Below are positions 1 through 9,018 of a DNA stretch of 64,000 nt, piece after piece. Origin of the DNA: Ulvibacter antarcticus. Its GTDB lineage: Bacteria; Bacteroidota; Bacteroidia; Flavobacteriales; Flavobacteriaceae. The stretch is taken from positions 620,001 to 684,000 of the forward strand of contig NZ_REFC01000011.1 in NCBI RefSeq assembly GCF_003688405.1, given 5' to 3'. Within the stretch, counting starts at the first letter, position 1. Every line of letters starts with the position of its first letter. A program made the translations under genes and the position numbers. The notes beneath the pieces were generated by a model that saw only the letters and a program-made list of their open reading frames with translations, did no database searches and was not told the origin of the DNA.

Positions 1-18
1 GTTTTTTCCATTATTTTC

Positions 19-972
19 TTATGCTTCGGAAGAATTCCTAAAAAAATCTATCATTTTCTCGGCACTTACATAGGCGAGTTTTTTCTTACTTTCTTCCGTC
101 CAACCGGCAATGTGCGGACTCAATAGTACATTGTCGAATGTCATTAAATCACGAAGTGCTGCCGGTAATTCTTCCGAAGAAAAAAGCGATTCGAACGATA
201 GTTTTTCATATTCCAGAACATCTAAACCGGCGCCAAGAATTTTACCATTTCGCAAGGCCGAGACAAGGTCGGCAGTAACAACACTGCGACCTCTTGCCGT
301 ATTTATGAGCCAAAAGGGTTTTTTAAATGTTTCAATGAATTCTTTGTTGATCATTTTGTCGGTAAGAGGCGTCCAGGGCGTATGCAAACTGACCACATCT
401 ACCATTTCCTGAAATGTTTTTAGTGAAACCTGCGTGGCATCCTTATTGCCGACATTTTCCTTTATATCGTAACAAAGTACGCTGCAGTTAAAACCTCGCA
501 ACTTCTCGGCGAATGCCTTTCCCATGTTTCCATAACCGATGAGACCAATGATCTTTCCATCGATTTCGGTACCTCGATTGGATTCTCTATTCCACTGTCC
601 GGATTTTACTTGCTTATCTGCGATATTCAGCTTGTTGAATAAGGATAGTAGCATTGCTAATGAATGTTCGCCAACGGCGTTTCTATTGCCTTCAGGAGCC
701 GAAATTAAATGAATGCCTTTACTTTCTGCATAAGGTATATCGATGCTCTCAAGTCCGGCGCCCACTCTTGCAATACATTTTAATCGCTTCGCAGCATCCA
801 AAAATTGCTTGTCTATAGAAAATCTGCTACGAATCACAATTCCATCGTATTTGCCAATAATTTTCTCAACATCCTCTTTAGACGCAGTATACTCTTCATG
901 ATTGGTGAATCCTGCTTTTTGTAACTCTTCTAAGAGTATTGGGTGGTTGTTATCCAGATGAAGTATTTTCAC
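19..972 (-). CDS. D-isomer-specific 2-hydroxyacid dehydrogenase (3-phosphoglycerate dehydrogenase-like)
   Basis: This 317-residue cytosolic NAD-dependent oxidoreductase should interconvert a 2-hydroxyacid and a 2-oxoacid. It has the split catalytic/NAD-binding architecture of the family. The Rossmann glycine motif GYGNMG lies at about 146-151. The substrate-binding arginine sits in NTARG (about 224-228), the catalytic glutamate in DVLEYE (about 251-256), and the catalytic histidine in SPHIAGW (about 285-291). There is no C-terminal ACT domain, so it is a short SerA-like or glyoxylate/hydroxypyruvate reductase-like enzyme, and the exact substrate cannot be read. It starts 2 bp after the cupin gene upstream and is probably co-transcribed with it. 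Confidence 0.85.
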   Translation of the reverse strand: MKILHLDNNHPILLEELQKAGFTNHEEYTASKEDVEKIIGKYDGIVIRSRFSIDKQFLDAAKRLKCIARVGAGLESIDIPYAESKGIHLISAPEGNRNAVGEHSLAMLLSLFNKLNIADKQVKSGQWNRESNRGTEIDGKIIGLIGYGNMGKAFAEKLRGFNCSVLCYDIKENVGNKDATQVSLKTFQEMVDVVSLHTPWTPLTDKMINKEFIETFKKPFWLINTARGRSVVTADLVSALRNGKILGAGLDVLEYEKLSFESLFSSEELPAALRDLMTFDNVLLSPHIAGWTEESKKKLAYVSAEKMIDFFRNSSEA

Positions 973-974
973 AA

Positions 975-1340
975 TTAAATTTTTGGGTAGTGAGTCTGAG
1001 TCTTTTCGTCAATTACAGCACCGGTATGTGCCGTTGTTAGTTTTTCAAATAGCAACACATGTACTTCCTCTCCGTTTTTGGTCTTCGGACAGTGTTCTAC
1101 GCCTTTAGGCACTACAATTATTTCACCTTCTTTAATTATTTCGGTTTTATTTCTGAAGTGCATTTCGAGTGTGCCTTTTTGTACAAAGAACAATTCGTCT
1201 TCATCATCATGTTTATGCCATATAAAATCTCCCTGAAGTTTTGCCAATAGCACCTGCATATCGTCTACAACAGCGATTTGATGAGGATGCCAATGTTTTT
1301 TGAAACTTTGAAGTTTTTGATGAATATTAATGGTTTCCAT
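975..1340 (-). CDS. Small cupin-domain protein
   Basis: A 121-residue single-domain cupin. The motif HKHDDEDELFFVQKG (about 42-56) supplies the two histidines and glutamate of cupin motif 1. PKGVEHCP (about 78-85) is motif 2 with the third histidine, so a metal site is likely intact. There is no signal peptide, so it is cytosolic. Such small cupins bind diverse ligands or act as isomerases or dioxygenases, and no specific reaction can be assigned. It is the first gene of a two-gene unit with the dehydrogenase (2 bp gap). Confidence 0.8.
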   Translation of the reverse strand: METINIHQKLQSFKKHWHPHQIAVVDDMQVLLAKLQGDFIWHKHDDEDELFFVQKGTLEMHFRNKTEIIKEGEIIVVPKGVEHCPKTKNGEEVHVLLFEKLTTAHTGAVIDEKTQTHYPKI

Positions 1341-1410
1341 TGTTGCTTATTTTAAAAAGTGAATCTCAATTAAAGACATCATAGATACGAATCTTTAATT
1401 TTAAGATCGC

Positions 1411-1806
1411 TTAAACAAACAAGGTAAGAATTTCTTCGGGAATTTTTGTGGGACGAAGTGATTTTGCATCCAAAAAACACCAAAGTGTTTCGGCTTCAAC
1501 AAGAGTCTTGTTATCGGTTGTCCTCGTTATTCTGTAATGGCGTTTGCTTTTTACACCTTCAGTTTCAGTAACCCAGGTTTCGATGCGCAGTTCCTCTTTT
1601 TCAAAGGCTGAAGCTCTATACTGAATGTTGTGACTTAGTACATACCACACATATTTTTCTCTAAGGGCTTCAGATGTTTTCGATTTCCAGTGTGCTTCAG
1701 CAATGTCTAGACACCATTGTAAATACACCAAATTATTTACATGACCTCTTTCATCAATGGCGGAGGCAGGGACCTGAAACTGCTGTGTAAATTTTTCCGA
1801 AGTCAA
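1411..1806 (-). CDS. Acyl-CoA thioesterase, 4-hydroxybenzoyl-CoA thioesterase (hotdog) family
   Basis: A 131-residue hotdog-fold protein of the YbgC/4HBT type. The N-terminal stretch VPASAIDERGHVNNLVYLQW matches the family motif (D...GHVNN..Y..W), with the catalytic acidic residue at about 18. It probably hydrolyses acyl-CoA or acyl-ACP thioesters in the cytosol, with unknown chain specificity. The start codon overlaps the end of mgtE by 4 bp, so translation is likely coupled. It closes an rsmA-mgtE-thioesterase operon. Confidence 0.85.
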   Translation of the reverse strand: MTSEKFTQQFQVPASAIDERGHVNNLVYLQWCLDIAEAHWKSKTSEALREKYVWYVLSHNIQYRASAFEKEELRIETWVTETEGVKSKRHYRITRTTDNKTLVEAETLWCFLDAKSLRPTKIPEEILTLFV

Positions 1807-3155
1807 AACCCTAAAATGAGTTTTGCAATTAAAAAATAAGTTAGAATTCCGAAGACATCGTTACTAGTTGTAATAAAAGGACCGGTAGCAACTGCGGGGT
1901 CAATCCCGTTTCTGTCCAGGAGAATAGGGACAAAGGTTCCAATTAATGCTGCCATAATTATCACAGAAATTAGAGCGATACAAATGCTAATAGATTCGCT
2001 ATAGGTAGTTCCGAAAATAAAATGACTTATGACAAGTACGACGATTGCGATACAAATACCGTTGATTAAAGCGAGCACAGATTCTTTCAATAAGCGTCTA
2101 ATAATATGCCCTTTTATGGTGTCGTTTGCAAGTCCCTGAACTACAATGGCACTTGATTGTACGCCTACATTTCCCGCTGTCGCCTGAATAAGAGGAACGA
2201 AGAGTAGTAAATTTGGGTGGGAGAGAAAAATAGAATCAAACCCCGAGATAATACTTGCAGCTCCCAAACCACCTAACATCCCAATCATTAACCAAGGAAG
2301 TCTTGCTTTGGTAAGTTTCCATAAACTATCATCGGCTTCAACATCTTGTGAAATACCTGCGGCCATCTGGTAATCTTTCTCGGCCTCATCTTTTATAAAA
2401 TCTAAGATATCATCGATGGTGATTCGCCCTACTAGTATGCCATTTTCATCGACCACAGGAATTGCTTCCAGATCGTATTTTTGCATGATACGGGCAACGT
2501 CTTCGTTTTCGGTATGAACGGTAACATAATCTACTTTTGGAATGTAAATCTCACTAATCTTGGTTTTTTCTGAAGCTGTTAAAAGATCTTTAAGTGAAAG
2601 TCGCCCTTTAAGTTTGCCTTCTTTGTCAGTGACGTAAATGGAATGAACACGGGTCACATTTTCAGCTTGACGTCTCATTTCTCGAACACAGCCTGCAACG
2701 GTCCAGGTTTCTTTTACCTGCACTAATTCCTTTGCCATTAGCGCCCCCGCGGTGTCTTCATCATAGGTTAGCAGCTCAACAATGTCGGCAGCATGCTCCT
2801 GATCTTTTATTTTTTGTATTACCTCTTTTTGGATATGATCATCGAGTTCTGCGATAATATCGGCAGCATCATCGGTGTCCATTTCTTCCAACTCATTCGC
2901 AATCTCTTTAGGTGATAATCGGTCTAGAATTTTTTCCCTAACATCATCGTCAAGCTCCATTAAGGCTTCGGAAGTGATATCGGTTTCAAGAAGTTTAACT
3001 AGATAAGTAGCCTCGTCGCTATTGAGCTCTTCCAGTAATTCGGCTATATCGGCGAAGTGGTATTCATGCAGTAACTCACGAAGGGCGTTGCCATCCTTTT
3101 GTGAGATGAGTCCTTCTATTTTCTCAATAAAATCATTCGTGAGTTGAAATTGCAT
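1803..3155 (-). CDS. mgtE: Magnesium transporter MgtE
   Basis: A 450-residue inner-membrane Mg2+ channel of the MgtE/SLC41 family. The order is an N-terminal acidic superhelical domain (about 1-130, repeats such as [11 protein letters not shown]), two CBS domains (about 135-260, including [20 protein letters not shown]), a linker helix, then five hydrophobic helices (about 285-450) with the pore segment [12 protein letters not shown]. The acidic N-domain and CBS pair act as the magnesium sensor in studied members. The start overlaps the end of rsmA by 23 bp. Length and layout are normal. Confidence 0.95.
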   Translation of the reverse strand: MQFQLTNDFIEKIEGLISQKDGNALRELLHEYHFADIAELLEELNSDEATYLVKLLETDITSEALMELDDDVREKILDRLSPKEIANELEEMDTDDAADIIAELDDHIQKEVIQKIKDQEHAADIVELLTYDEDTAGALMAKELVQVKETWTVAGCVREMRRQAENVTRVHSIYVTDKEGKLKGRLSLKDLLTASEKTKISEIYIPKVDYVTVHTENEDVARIMQKYDLEAIPVVDENGILVGRITIDDILDFIKDEAEKDYQMAAGISQDVEADDSLWKLTKARLPWLMIGMLGGLGAASIISGFDSIFLSHPNLLLFVPLIQATAGNVGVQSSAIVVQGLANDTIKGHIIRRLLKESVLALINGICIAIVVLVISHFIFGTTYSESISICIALISVIIMAALIGTFVPILLDRNGIDPAVATGPFITTSNDVFGILTYFLIAKLILGF

Positions 3156-3927
3156 CTTCCTCTAGTTTTAGTGTAAGTGCGATAAATTGCGGAACAGAAA
3201 GTTGTTCCGGACGTTGGCCAAAGATAGTATCTTCTTTTATTTTTTCTGAAAGATTGAAGGATTTTAAACTATTTCGTAAAGTTTTACGTCTTTGCTGAAA
3301 TGCGGTTTTTACTACTTTGTAAAGCATCTTCTCACTACATGGGAGCGAAAAATCTTCTTTCCTGCGCAACCGAAGCACTCCGCTTTCCACTTTTGGTGGA
3401 GGGCTAAAAACTGTAGGCGGCACCGTAAAAAGGTATTCAGCATCGTAAAAAGCCTGAGTAAGTACCGAAAGGATACCATAGGTTTTACTGCCTTCACTAG
3501 CACAGATTCGCTTAGCAACTTCTTTTTGAAACATTCCCGAAAATTCTGGAATCTGTTCTTTGTTCTCTAAAGTTTTAAAAACGATTTGAGTTGAAATGTT
3601 GTAAGGAAAGTTGCCAATAATCGCAAATGATGTTTCTCCAAAAACATCCTTTAAGTCGGTACGAAGAAAATCGGCTTCTAGAAGCTGTAAGTTTTTATTG
3701 TGATAAGTCTTGCTCAAATAAGAGATGGATTCACCATCCAGATCCATTGCGATAACTTCAACGTCTTTTTCAATTAGATATTTGGTAAGAACGCCCATTC
3801 CCGGACCAATTTCCAGTACATGATTGTATCCTTCTAAAGTAAGCGAATCGCTTATTTTTTCGGCAATATGCTCGTCTTTTAAAAAATGCTGTCCCAGATG
3901 TTTTTTTGCACGGACTTCCTTACTCAT
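3133..3927 (-). CDS. rsmA: 16S rRNA (adenine1518-N6/adenine1519-N6)-dimethyltransferase
   Basis: A 264-residue SAM-dependent enzyme that dimethylates two adjacent adenines near the 3' end of 16S rRNA during 30S assembly. The N-terminal KKHLGQHFL is diagnostic for the KsgA/RsmA family. The SAM-binding loop [10 protein letters not shown] lies at about 39-48, and the catalytic NFPYNIS (about 106-112) is the NxPY motif. The C-terminal helical domain contains the family stretch [12 protein letters not shown]. It leads an operon with mgtE (23 bp overlap). A possible -7 element (TAgtTTTG on the minus strand) lies at 4000-4007. Confidence 0.97.
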   Translation of the reverse strand: MSKEVRAKKHLGQHFLKDEHIAEKISDSLTLEGYNHVLEIGPGMGVLTKYLIEKDVEVIAMDLDGESISYLSKTYHNKNLQLLEADFLRTDLKDVFGETSFAIIGNFPYNISTQIVFKTLENKEQIPEFSGMFQKEVAKRICASEGSKTYGILSVLTQAFYDAEYLFTVPPTVFSPPPKVESGVLRLRRKEDFSLPCSEKMLYKVVKTAFQQRRKTLRNSLKSFNLSEKIKEDTIFGQRPEQLSVPQFIALTLKLEEDAISTHE

Positions 3928-4009
3928 GGATTGAATTTTATACGGTTTTCAATATAATACGCTTGGGTTTAAATATACAGTCTTTATCCCAAACTAGCCC
4001 AAAACTATT

Positions 4010-4022
4010 AGTTTAAAGTAGC
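4010..4022. repeat. 13-bp direct repeat, left copy
   Basis: AGTTTAAAGTAGC at 4010-4022 is repeated exactly at 5873-5885. The two copies lie just outside the OmpA-family gene on either side. They could mark the ends of an inserted segment or could be chance. Confidence 0.5.
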
Positions 4023-4210
4023 TTTTTTGGATGATAATTTTATTAAAAATGTAGAAAATGGTTTATTCAGAAAACAACAACCATTGAGCGATAAAACCTA
4101 CCTTTTTAACAATTATATGTAAGAAAATTCTTTTAATTGAAAAATACAAAATATATTCGTCAAGACGATATGGTTGTAATTGCCCCAAATCTACCTGGTT
4201 AAATTTCCAG

Positions 4211-5851
4211 ATGATGAAAAAATATTACAGTGTACTCTTAGCAATTGCCCCATTTACATTTCTTTTTGCCCAACCTTCAGTTTTCAACTATGAAAGTAAT
4301 CTTTCAGAGTATGATAATTTAGTCTATGATGTTGCCCTGAATGAAGATTCTCCGGGGAGCAATGGTTTTAGTTTTGTACTTGAAAATGTAAGTATCAACA
4401 CAAAATATTCAGATTTTAGTTGTGGCTTGTTTAGAGGGAAGTTCATTTCTTATTCCGCTCGAAAAATAGGCGCGCTAGACAGAAAAGACAGACATACTAA
4501 TGAACCTTTTACGAAATTATTCTGTTCTGATGTAACTGAAAATTGGAACATTGAAAGACCATTATTATTCTCATATCTCCTAAATAAGAATGAAAATTTG
4601 GGTGGGGTGGCATTTTCCGAAGATGAGAAGACTCTTTATTTTACTAAAAGCATTAAAGAAGATACACGTAAGTTTCAGTTATTTAAGGCAACTGCCGACG
4701 AAAAAAGACCGGGAAAATGGAAGGATATAAACGGAGTTCATTTTAATAACAGACAATATTCTATAGAAGACCCTTTTCTTTCACCTGATGGCACCATGTT
4801 ATTCTTTGCTTCCAATATGCCAGGTTCTATTGGAGGATATGATATTTACCAAGCGAGTGTTGGTAAAGATGGGTCACTTGGTGAAGTGAAATCGGTGAGA
4901 GGAAATATTAATACAATAGAAGATGAAAAATTCCCACGGACGTCTGCAGATGGCAAGTATTTGTACTTCTCGTCTAAAGGACATGAAAATAATGGTGGAT
5001 TCGACCTTTTTATGACAAGACGAACTACCCAAGGCTATAGCTCAGTTGTTAATTTAGGGAATACAGTTAATACGGAAAAAGATGAGATTGCATTCTTTCC
5101 TGCGGAAGAAAATATAGGTTTCATCACTTCCAATCGTGAAGGTGGTTTAGGAGGATATGATATTTACAAGGTGAGAGAATTCCATCCTGAGTTGCTTCAG
5201 AAATTAAACGGACAAGTGATAGATGCCAAAACAAACGAGCCACTTTCCGAAGCCTACCTACATATTATCGACGCTGATGGGGTTGAAATAAAACAACTTA
5301 AAACTGACAATGATGGGAAGTTTAATATGCCTATAAAAGCATTTGATGTGTATACAATTACATGCGAGAAGAGTTGTTTTAATTCTGAAACTATTCGTTT
5401 AGAAACGAACAATAAGAAAAGTGTGCTTCAACTTCAAATGAAACTCGAGAAGGAAATCATTGAGGTTGAAACTGTAGAGATGATTGTAAAAACCGATAAA
5501 AAATATCTAAAGGCAGATAATATTCAATTCGATTATAATAGTGCAGAGATCACTTCCGAAGCACAAAGTATCTTAAATACCATATATCAAACTTTAATAG
5601 AACAGCCCGAAATTCGACTGGAGTTAAACGCGCATACCGACAGTCAGGGAGATTTCGATTATAACCTGAAATTATCGCAGCGAAGAGCAAATTCGGCCAT
5701 GTTATATCTCTTAGCTAAGGGAATTGATCAATCCAGATTAAATGCTTTTGGAAAAGGAGAATCTGAACCATTAATCGATTGTGAGCTTTGTACCGAATCA
5801 CAACACGAAACAAATAGACGAATCGAATTTCTAATAATCGAAAGCAATTAA
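4211..5851 (+). CDS. OmpA-family protein with PD40 beta-propeller and carboxypeptidase-regulatory-like domain (PorE-like layout)
   Basis: A 546-residue exported protein with a signal peptide ending near LFAQ (about 20). The order is: PD40/WD40-like blades (about 130-330, e.g. LSPDGTMLFFAS, TSADGKYLYFSS and two GGYDIY motifs), a carboxypeptidase-regulatory-like beta-sandwich (about 335-415), and an OmpA peptidoglycan-binding domain (about 440-546, with IQFDYNSAEI and NAHTDSQGDFDYN). The T9SS component PorE has the same order preceded by TPRs, which are absent here. It probably anchors an outer-membrane assembly to peptidoglycan. No PorP/SprF partner is adjacent. It is an isolated plus-strand gene flanked by 13-bp direct repeats. 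Confidence 0.85.
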   Translation: MMKKYYSVLLAIAPFTFLFAQPSVFNYESNLSEYDNLVYDVALNEDSPGSNGFSFVLENVSINTKYSDFSCGLFRGKFISYSARKIGALDRKDRHTNEPFTKLFCSDVTENWNIERPLLFSYLLNKNENLGGVAFSEDEKTLYFTKSIKEDTRKFQLFKATADEKRPGKWKDINGVHFNNRQYSIEDPFLSPDGTMLFFASNMPGSIGGYDIYQASVGKDGSLGEVKSVRGNINTIEDEKFPRTSADGKYLYFSSKGHENNGGFDLFMTRRTTQGYSSVVNLGNTVNTEKDEIAFFPAEENIGFITSNREGGLGGYDIYKVREFHPELLQKLNGQVIDAKTNEPLSEAYLHIIDADGVEIKQLKTDNDGKFNMPIKAFDVYTITCEKSCFNSETIRLETNNKKSVLQLQMKLEKEIIEVETVEMIVKTDKKYLKADNIQFDYNSAEITSEAQSILNTIYQTLIEQPEIRLELNAHTDSQGDFDYNLKLSQRRANSAMLYLLAKGIDQSRLNAFGKGESEPLIDCELCTESQHETNRRIEFLIIESN

Positions 5852-5872
5852 CAACCAATTTCCATAATGATC

Positions 5873-5885
5873 AGTTTAAAGTAGC
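5873..5885. repeat. 13-bp direct repeat, right copy
   Basis: Exact second copy of AGTTTAAAGTAGC (4010-4022), located 21 bp after the OmpA gene. It runs into a weak hairpin. Confidence 0.5.
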
Positions 5886-5914
5886 CGGTTACATAAAGTG
5901 GCCGGTTTTTTTGT
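5883..5914 (+). terminator. Weak intrinsic terminator after the OmpA gene
   Basis: AGCCGGTT and GGCCGGTT can pair through a CCGG core plus A-T and G-T pairs, with a short loop, followed by a run of seven T. The stem includes wobble pairs, so it is a weak candidate. Confidence 0.4.
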
Positions 5915-6217
5915 AATATTCTAATTATTAGGTATTTAGTCGAATCTTAAAAAGTTGATCATTTTTAAGCATATTATCGAATATTTTTCGAGTTTAAAGA
6001 TGAATAAATCGCCATTTGAAGAAATAACCTACAAAATATAAAGACAATTTTCAATATATTAATGTTAAAAAAACGTTAAATCAGCGATCCTTCCAAAACA
6101 CATGAGTTCTAATGAAAACGGACCTAGCTACCATATTTAAGTACTTAAGCAGATAAACTCCTAAACAATAATAGCCAAATAGTTTCGTATGTACTCTGTG
6201 GCAGATTGTTAAAGCTC
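5915..6217. other. Noncoding AT-rich stretch
   Basis: About 300 bases upstream of the CAP lipoprotein gene. No ORF of convincing length, no repeat and no clear TAnnTTTG promoter were seen. It leads into the two leader hairpins at 6218-6276. Confidence 0.5.
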
Positions 6218-6276
6218 AATCGGGTTGTGAGTCCGATTTAATTTTAATTAGTTTGCCTCAACAAACAAACCTAATT
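6218..6276 (+). promoter_or_regulatory. Two consecutive hairpins in the 5' leader of the CAP lipoprotein gene
   Basis: Hairpin 1 pairs AATCGG (6218-6223) with CCGATT (6233-6238) over a 9-nt loop. Hairpin 2 pairs AATTAGTTTG (6246-6255) with CAAACCTAATT (6266-6276), ten pairs with one bulged C and a 10-nt loop. They lie 20-78 nt before the start codon, where an mRNA leader structure could act. Function is inferred only from position. Confidence 0.4.
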
Positions 6277-6295
6277 TTAAATTTTTATCCCCCTA

Positions 6296-6799
6296 ATGAA
6301 AATAATCCTCAAAAGTAGCCCAATTTATTTGGTGCTCATGTTTCTATTTTCTTCGTGTACCGAAGATTTAATTGAAACTCCACGTGTACAAGAATATGCA
6401 ATCGATTTAAGTCTTTCCCTAGAAACAAATTGGCCGTTGGCTTACGAGATTCTGGATGGATTGAACACACATCGTGATTCTATTAATTTACCCACCCTAA
6501 TCATGGATCAAACCTATGCTTCTGCTTTGGCTGTTGAGCATACCAAGTATATGATTAGCCAGAATACTATTAGCCACAATGGTCTAAACACACGAACTGC
6601 GGCGTTAATAAGCAAAGGAGCTACATTCGTTGGAGAAAATGTTGCCAAAGGATTTACCTCAGGTGACGCGGTATTGTTGGGATGGCTTGGAAGTCCAGAC
6701 CACAAAGCTATACTCGAAGGAAATTACACGCATGTCGGCTTCGGTATTTTACAAGATGAAGAAGGTATTTACTATTATACCATGTTACTCTATCAATAG
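6296..6799 (+). CDS. CAP (SCP/YkwD-type) domain lipoprotein
   Basis: A 167-residue lipoprotein. The hydrophobic N-terminus ends in the lipobox LFSSC (Cys about 21), so it is lipid-anchored in the envelope. The rest is a CAP domain: HTKYMISQ...SHNG (about 83-100), GENVAKGF (about 118-125), and WLGSPDHKAIL followed by HVGFGI (about 134-155). The histidines and glutamate of the CAP cavity are retained. Bacterial CAP proteins have mostly unknown function. It stands alone on the plus strand between convergent genes and has a structured leader. Confidence 0.85.
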   Translation: MKIILKSSPIYLVLMFLFSSCTEDLIETPRVQEYAIDLSLSLETNWPLAYEILDGLNTHRDSINLPTLIMDQTYASALAVEHTKYMISQNTISHNGLNTRTAALISKGATFVGENVAKGFTSGDAVLLGWLGSPDHKAILEGNYTHVGFGILQDEEGIYYYTMLLYQ

Positions 6800-6813
6800 A
6801 CCATTAAGGTTAT

Positions 6814-7122
6814 TTATTGTTCACTTATTACTTCAAGCTCGGTTCTGAAGGCTACAAATTTTCCTTCGAACCGTTTGCTTTGAGTGCGTAATCTTGGTGC
6901 GTCTTCTGAATAGTATTTGTCTAAGGTCGATTTACTGTCGGTACGATATTGAATGGAGTACGTAATTCCGCCCATTTCTTCATTTATTTGAACTCTTGTC
7001 ATCAAGGCTTTACTAAATTTTTTAGTCGCAAGCATATCTGGGATATGTTCAGACTTCATCCATTCAAGCCATTCATGATGAATGCTTTCTTCTATGTTGA
7101 TAGTGACATTATAGATGTACAT
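6814..7122 (-). CDS. DUF4286 family protein
   Basis: A 102-residue cytosolic protein with the DUF4286 pattern: an N-terminal MYIYNVTINIE strand, WLEWMKSEHIPDMLAT, and a central YSIQYR strand. The predicted fold resembles a ferredoxin-like or dimeric alpha-beta barrel. No function is known. It lies 35 bp after the TPR gene, an order (serS, TPR, DUF4286, rsmA) that I recall as common in Flavobacteriaceae. That association is from general knowledge, not computed here. Confidence 0.8.
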   Translation of the reverse strand: MYIYNVTINIEESIHHEWLEWMKSEHIPDMLATKKFSKALMTRVQINEEMGGITYSIQYRTDSKSTLDKYYSEDAPRLRTQSKRFEGKFVAFRTELEVISEQ

Positions 7123-7157
7123 ATTATGGAGTTTAGAAAGTGGAATTCTGTATTACT

Positions 7158-8939
7158 TTAATTAATTGCATCTCCCCGAAGCATACGATACCTTTTTCGA
7201 GCCTCGACAAAGTAGATGCTGTCGGCAAAATTATATATGAGCTTTTCGTAAAGATCCTTTGCTTTGTCTGGCTCATTTAAATGGTTTTCGTATAACTCTG
7301 CCAGTCGAAAATGCGCATCATCTGATAAGATATCGTCATTGTAGAATTCGATTAGTTTTAAATAATCTGCCTCGGCTTTTTCATATTGCTCTGTCTTTTC
7401 ATAGAGTTCACCCTGTTTTAATAAGGCTTCATCTTCAATGCTTTCTCCTTTATGATTTATGATAATTTCATCGAGAACAGCAATGGCTTCTATGTTTTTA
7501 TTCTGAAAAGATAGAAGATCAGCTCTTGCGTATTTTTTAAGTGCTGTTTGAGTTGAATCTTCCAACGAATTATCGCGGATCATTAAACTAAGCTCCATGG
7601 CGTCGTTTGCAATTAATTGTGAAGCAGACTTCCGAAGTACATCCAACTGCACTTGAGCCCATTCAAAATCGCCTTTAAAGTAACTGGTTTGAGCAACCTT
7701 AAATCTCGCTTCCTGTGCCAGAACATCACTTTGTACTTTTCTCTGAATTTGTGAATAGTAAATAAGCGCCTCATTAAATTTTTCGTCGAACACCAGAATA
7801 TCGCCCAATTCCATCTTGATCCGGGCCTCCTGATAGGAAGTAAGTCTTGATTTTGATAATTTCTTTAGATTTGAAATTGCAATTTCTTTTTCCCCCATTT
7901 TAAAGGCCAGAAAATGATTGTAATCGATCTGAAGCAAATAGGTTTCCGCTCCGTCACCATAGGTTTCAAAAAGATCTTCGAATTGCTTTTTTACAGAAGC
8001 ATATTCCTTTTCAGGAGTTGTTTTTAATGCAATTTGCAGCAGATATTGATAGCCTTGTAATTTGGCTTCAGGAGTAGCAGAATTATCAATAATAAACTCA
8101 ACAACAGGAACAGCATTTTCGTAATCATCGTCGGCAATTGCAATTAATGCCAGGTCACCAAGACCTCTTAAATTATCTCCGGTTCTTTTGTATATGGCCT
8201 TTTCCTGTACAAAGGCTTTTTTGTATTCTTTTTGCTGAATAAACAACCAACTCAACAATTCGTTATATAAAATGCTAGGGTTTTTTTGTAGCTTCTGAAG
8301 CAGGGTCTTTCTAAGAATAATATTGGCTTCGTTTGAAGGGTCGTTCGTCACATACATACTAAAATTATGCTGCGCTATATTTTTTCCTGAAGGGTTTTTC
8401 TCAATGAGGTCGATGTACTTTACAAACATCTCTTCAACTTTACCCTGCTCTCCATAGATCCTGGCGAGTTGAATATTGTAATCCAGTGCTGGATTAATCA
8501 CCATAGCATTTTCATAGACAGTTGCGGCATATTCCAACAAGCTGTAACTCTCAAATGCTTTACCCACATTATACACATAATTAGGGTATTCGTTAATCAT
8601 ATCGATCGCCTTCTTGTAGTTTTCGATCGCCTCAATATCTTTATTTTGAAGCGAAAAGTTATAGCCAAGATCCACGTATAGTTGCGGCATGATACGTCTC
8701 CCATTAATCTGATCTCTCAAAAGCTTTTCGGCAGTCACAAAATCTTCAAGCTGTTGATTTGTTTCTACCAAAGCCATAAAGTAATCAAGGCGTACCGGAT
8801 TTTTTTCGTATAATTTTTCATACAAAGTGAGCGCTTTCTCAAACTCCCCCTGCTCAAAATAATTCTTAGCCAATAGATCGCTCTGCGCCATAGAAATGGA
8901 GCCTATTAGAAGAAAAATAAAAAGTACTAAAAAGCGCAT
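7158..8939 (-). CDS. Exported tetratricopeptide-repeat protein
   Basis: A 593-residue protein starting at MRFLVLFIFLLIG, which begins a clear signal peptide ending at ISMAQ. An in-frame start 13 codons upstream is disfavoured because it would bury the signal sequence. The mature protein is made almost entirely of TPR-like helical pairs, for example YFEQGEFEKALTLYEKLYE near the N-terminus and EKTEQYEKAEADYLKLIEFY near the C-terminus. It is probably a periplasmic scaffold. It sits between an IPT lipoprotein and DUF4286, all on the minus strand. Confidence 0.85.
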   Translation of the reverse strand: MRFLVLFIFLLIGSISMAQSDLLAKNYFEQGEFEKALTLYEKLYEKNPVRLDYFMALVETNQQLEDFVTAEKLLRDQINGRRIMPQLYVDLGYNFSLQNKDIEAIENYKKAIDMINEYPNYVYNVGKAFESYSLLEYAATVYENAMVINPALDYNIQLARIYGEQGKVEEMFVKYIDLIEKNPSGKNIAQHNFSMYVTNDPSNEANIILRKTLLQKLQKNPSILYNELLSWLFIQQKEYKKAFVQEKAIYKRTGDNLRGLGDLALIAIADDDYENAVPVVEFIIDNSATPEAKLQGYQYLLQIALKTTPEKEYASVKKQFEDLFETYGDGAETYLLQIDYNHFLAFKMGEKEIAISNLKKLSKSRLTSYQEARIKMELGDILVFDEKFNEALIYYSQIQRKVQSDVLAQEARFKVAQTSYFKGDFEWAQVQLDVLRKSASQLIANDAMELSLMIRDNSLEDSTQTALKKYARADLLSFQNKNIEAIAVLDEIIINHKGESIEDEALLKQGELYEKTEQYEKAEADYLKLIEFYNDDILSDDAHFRLAELYENHLNEPDKAKDLYEKLIYNFADSIYFVEARKRYRMLRGDAIN

Positions 8940-9018
8940 TTGGTAAATATAAGGTTTTAGAGATGGAGTGAAAAGCAAAAATTGAGCCGTAGTCTTTTAG
9001 AAAAATGGACAATATTAT

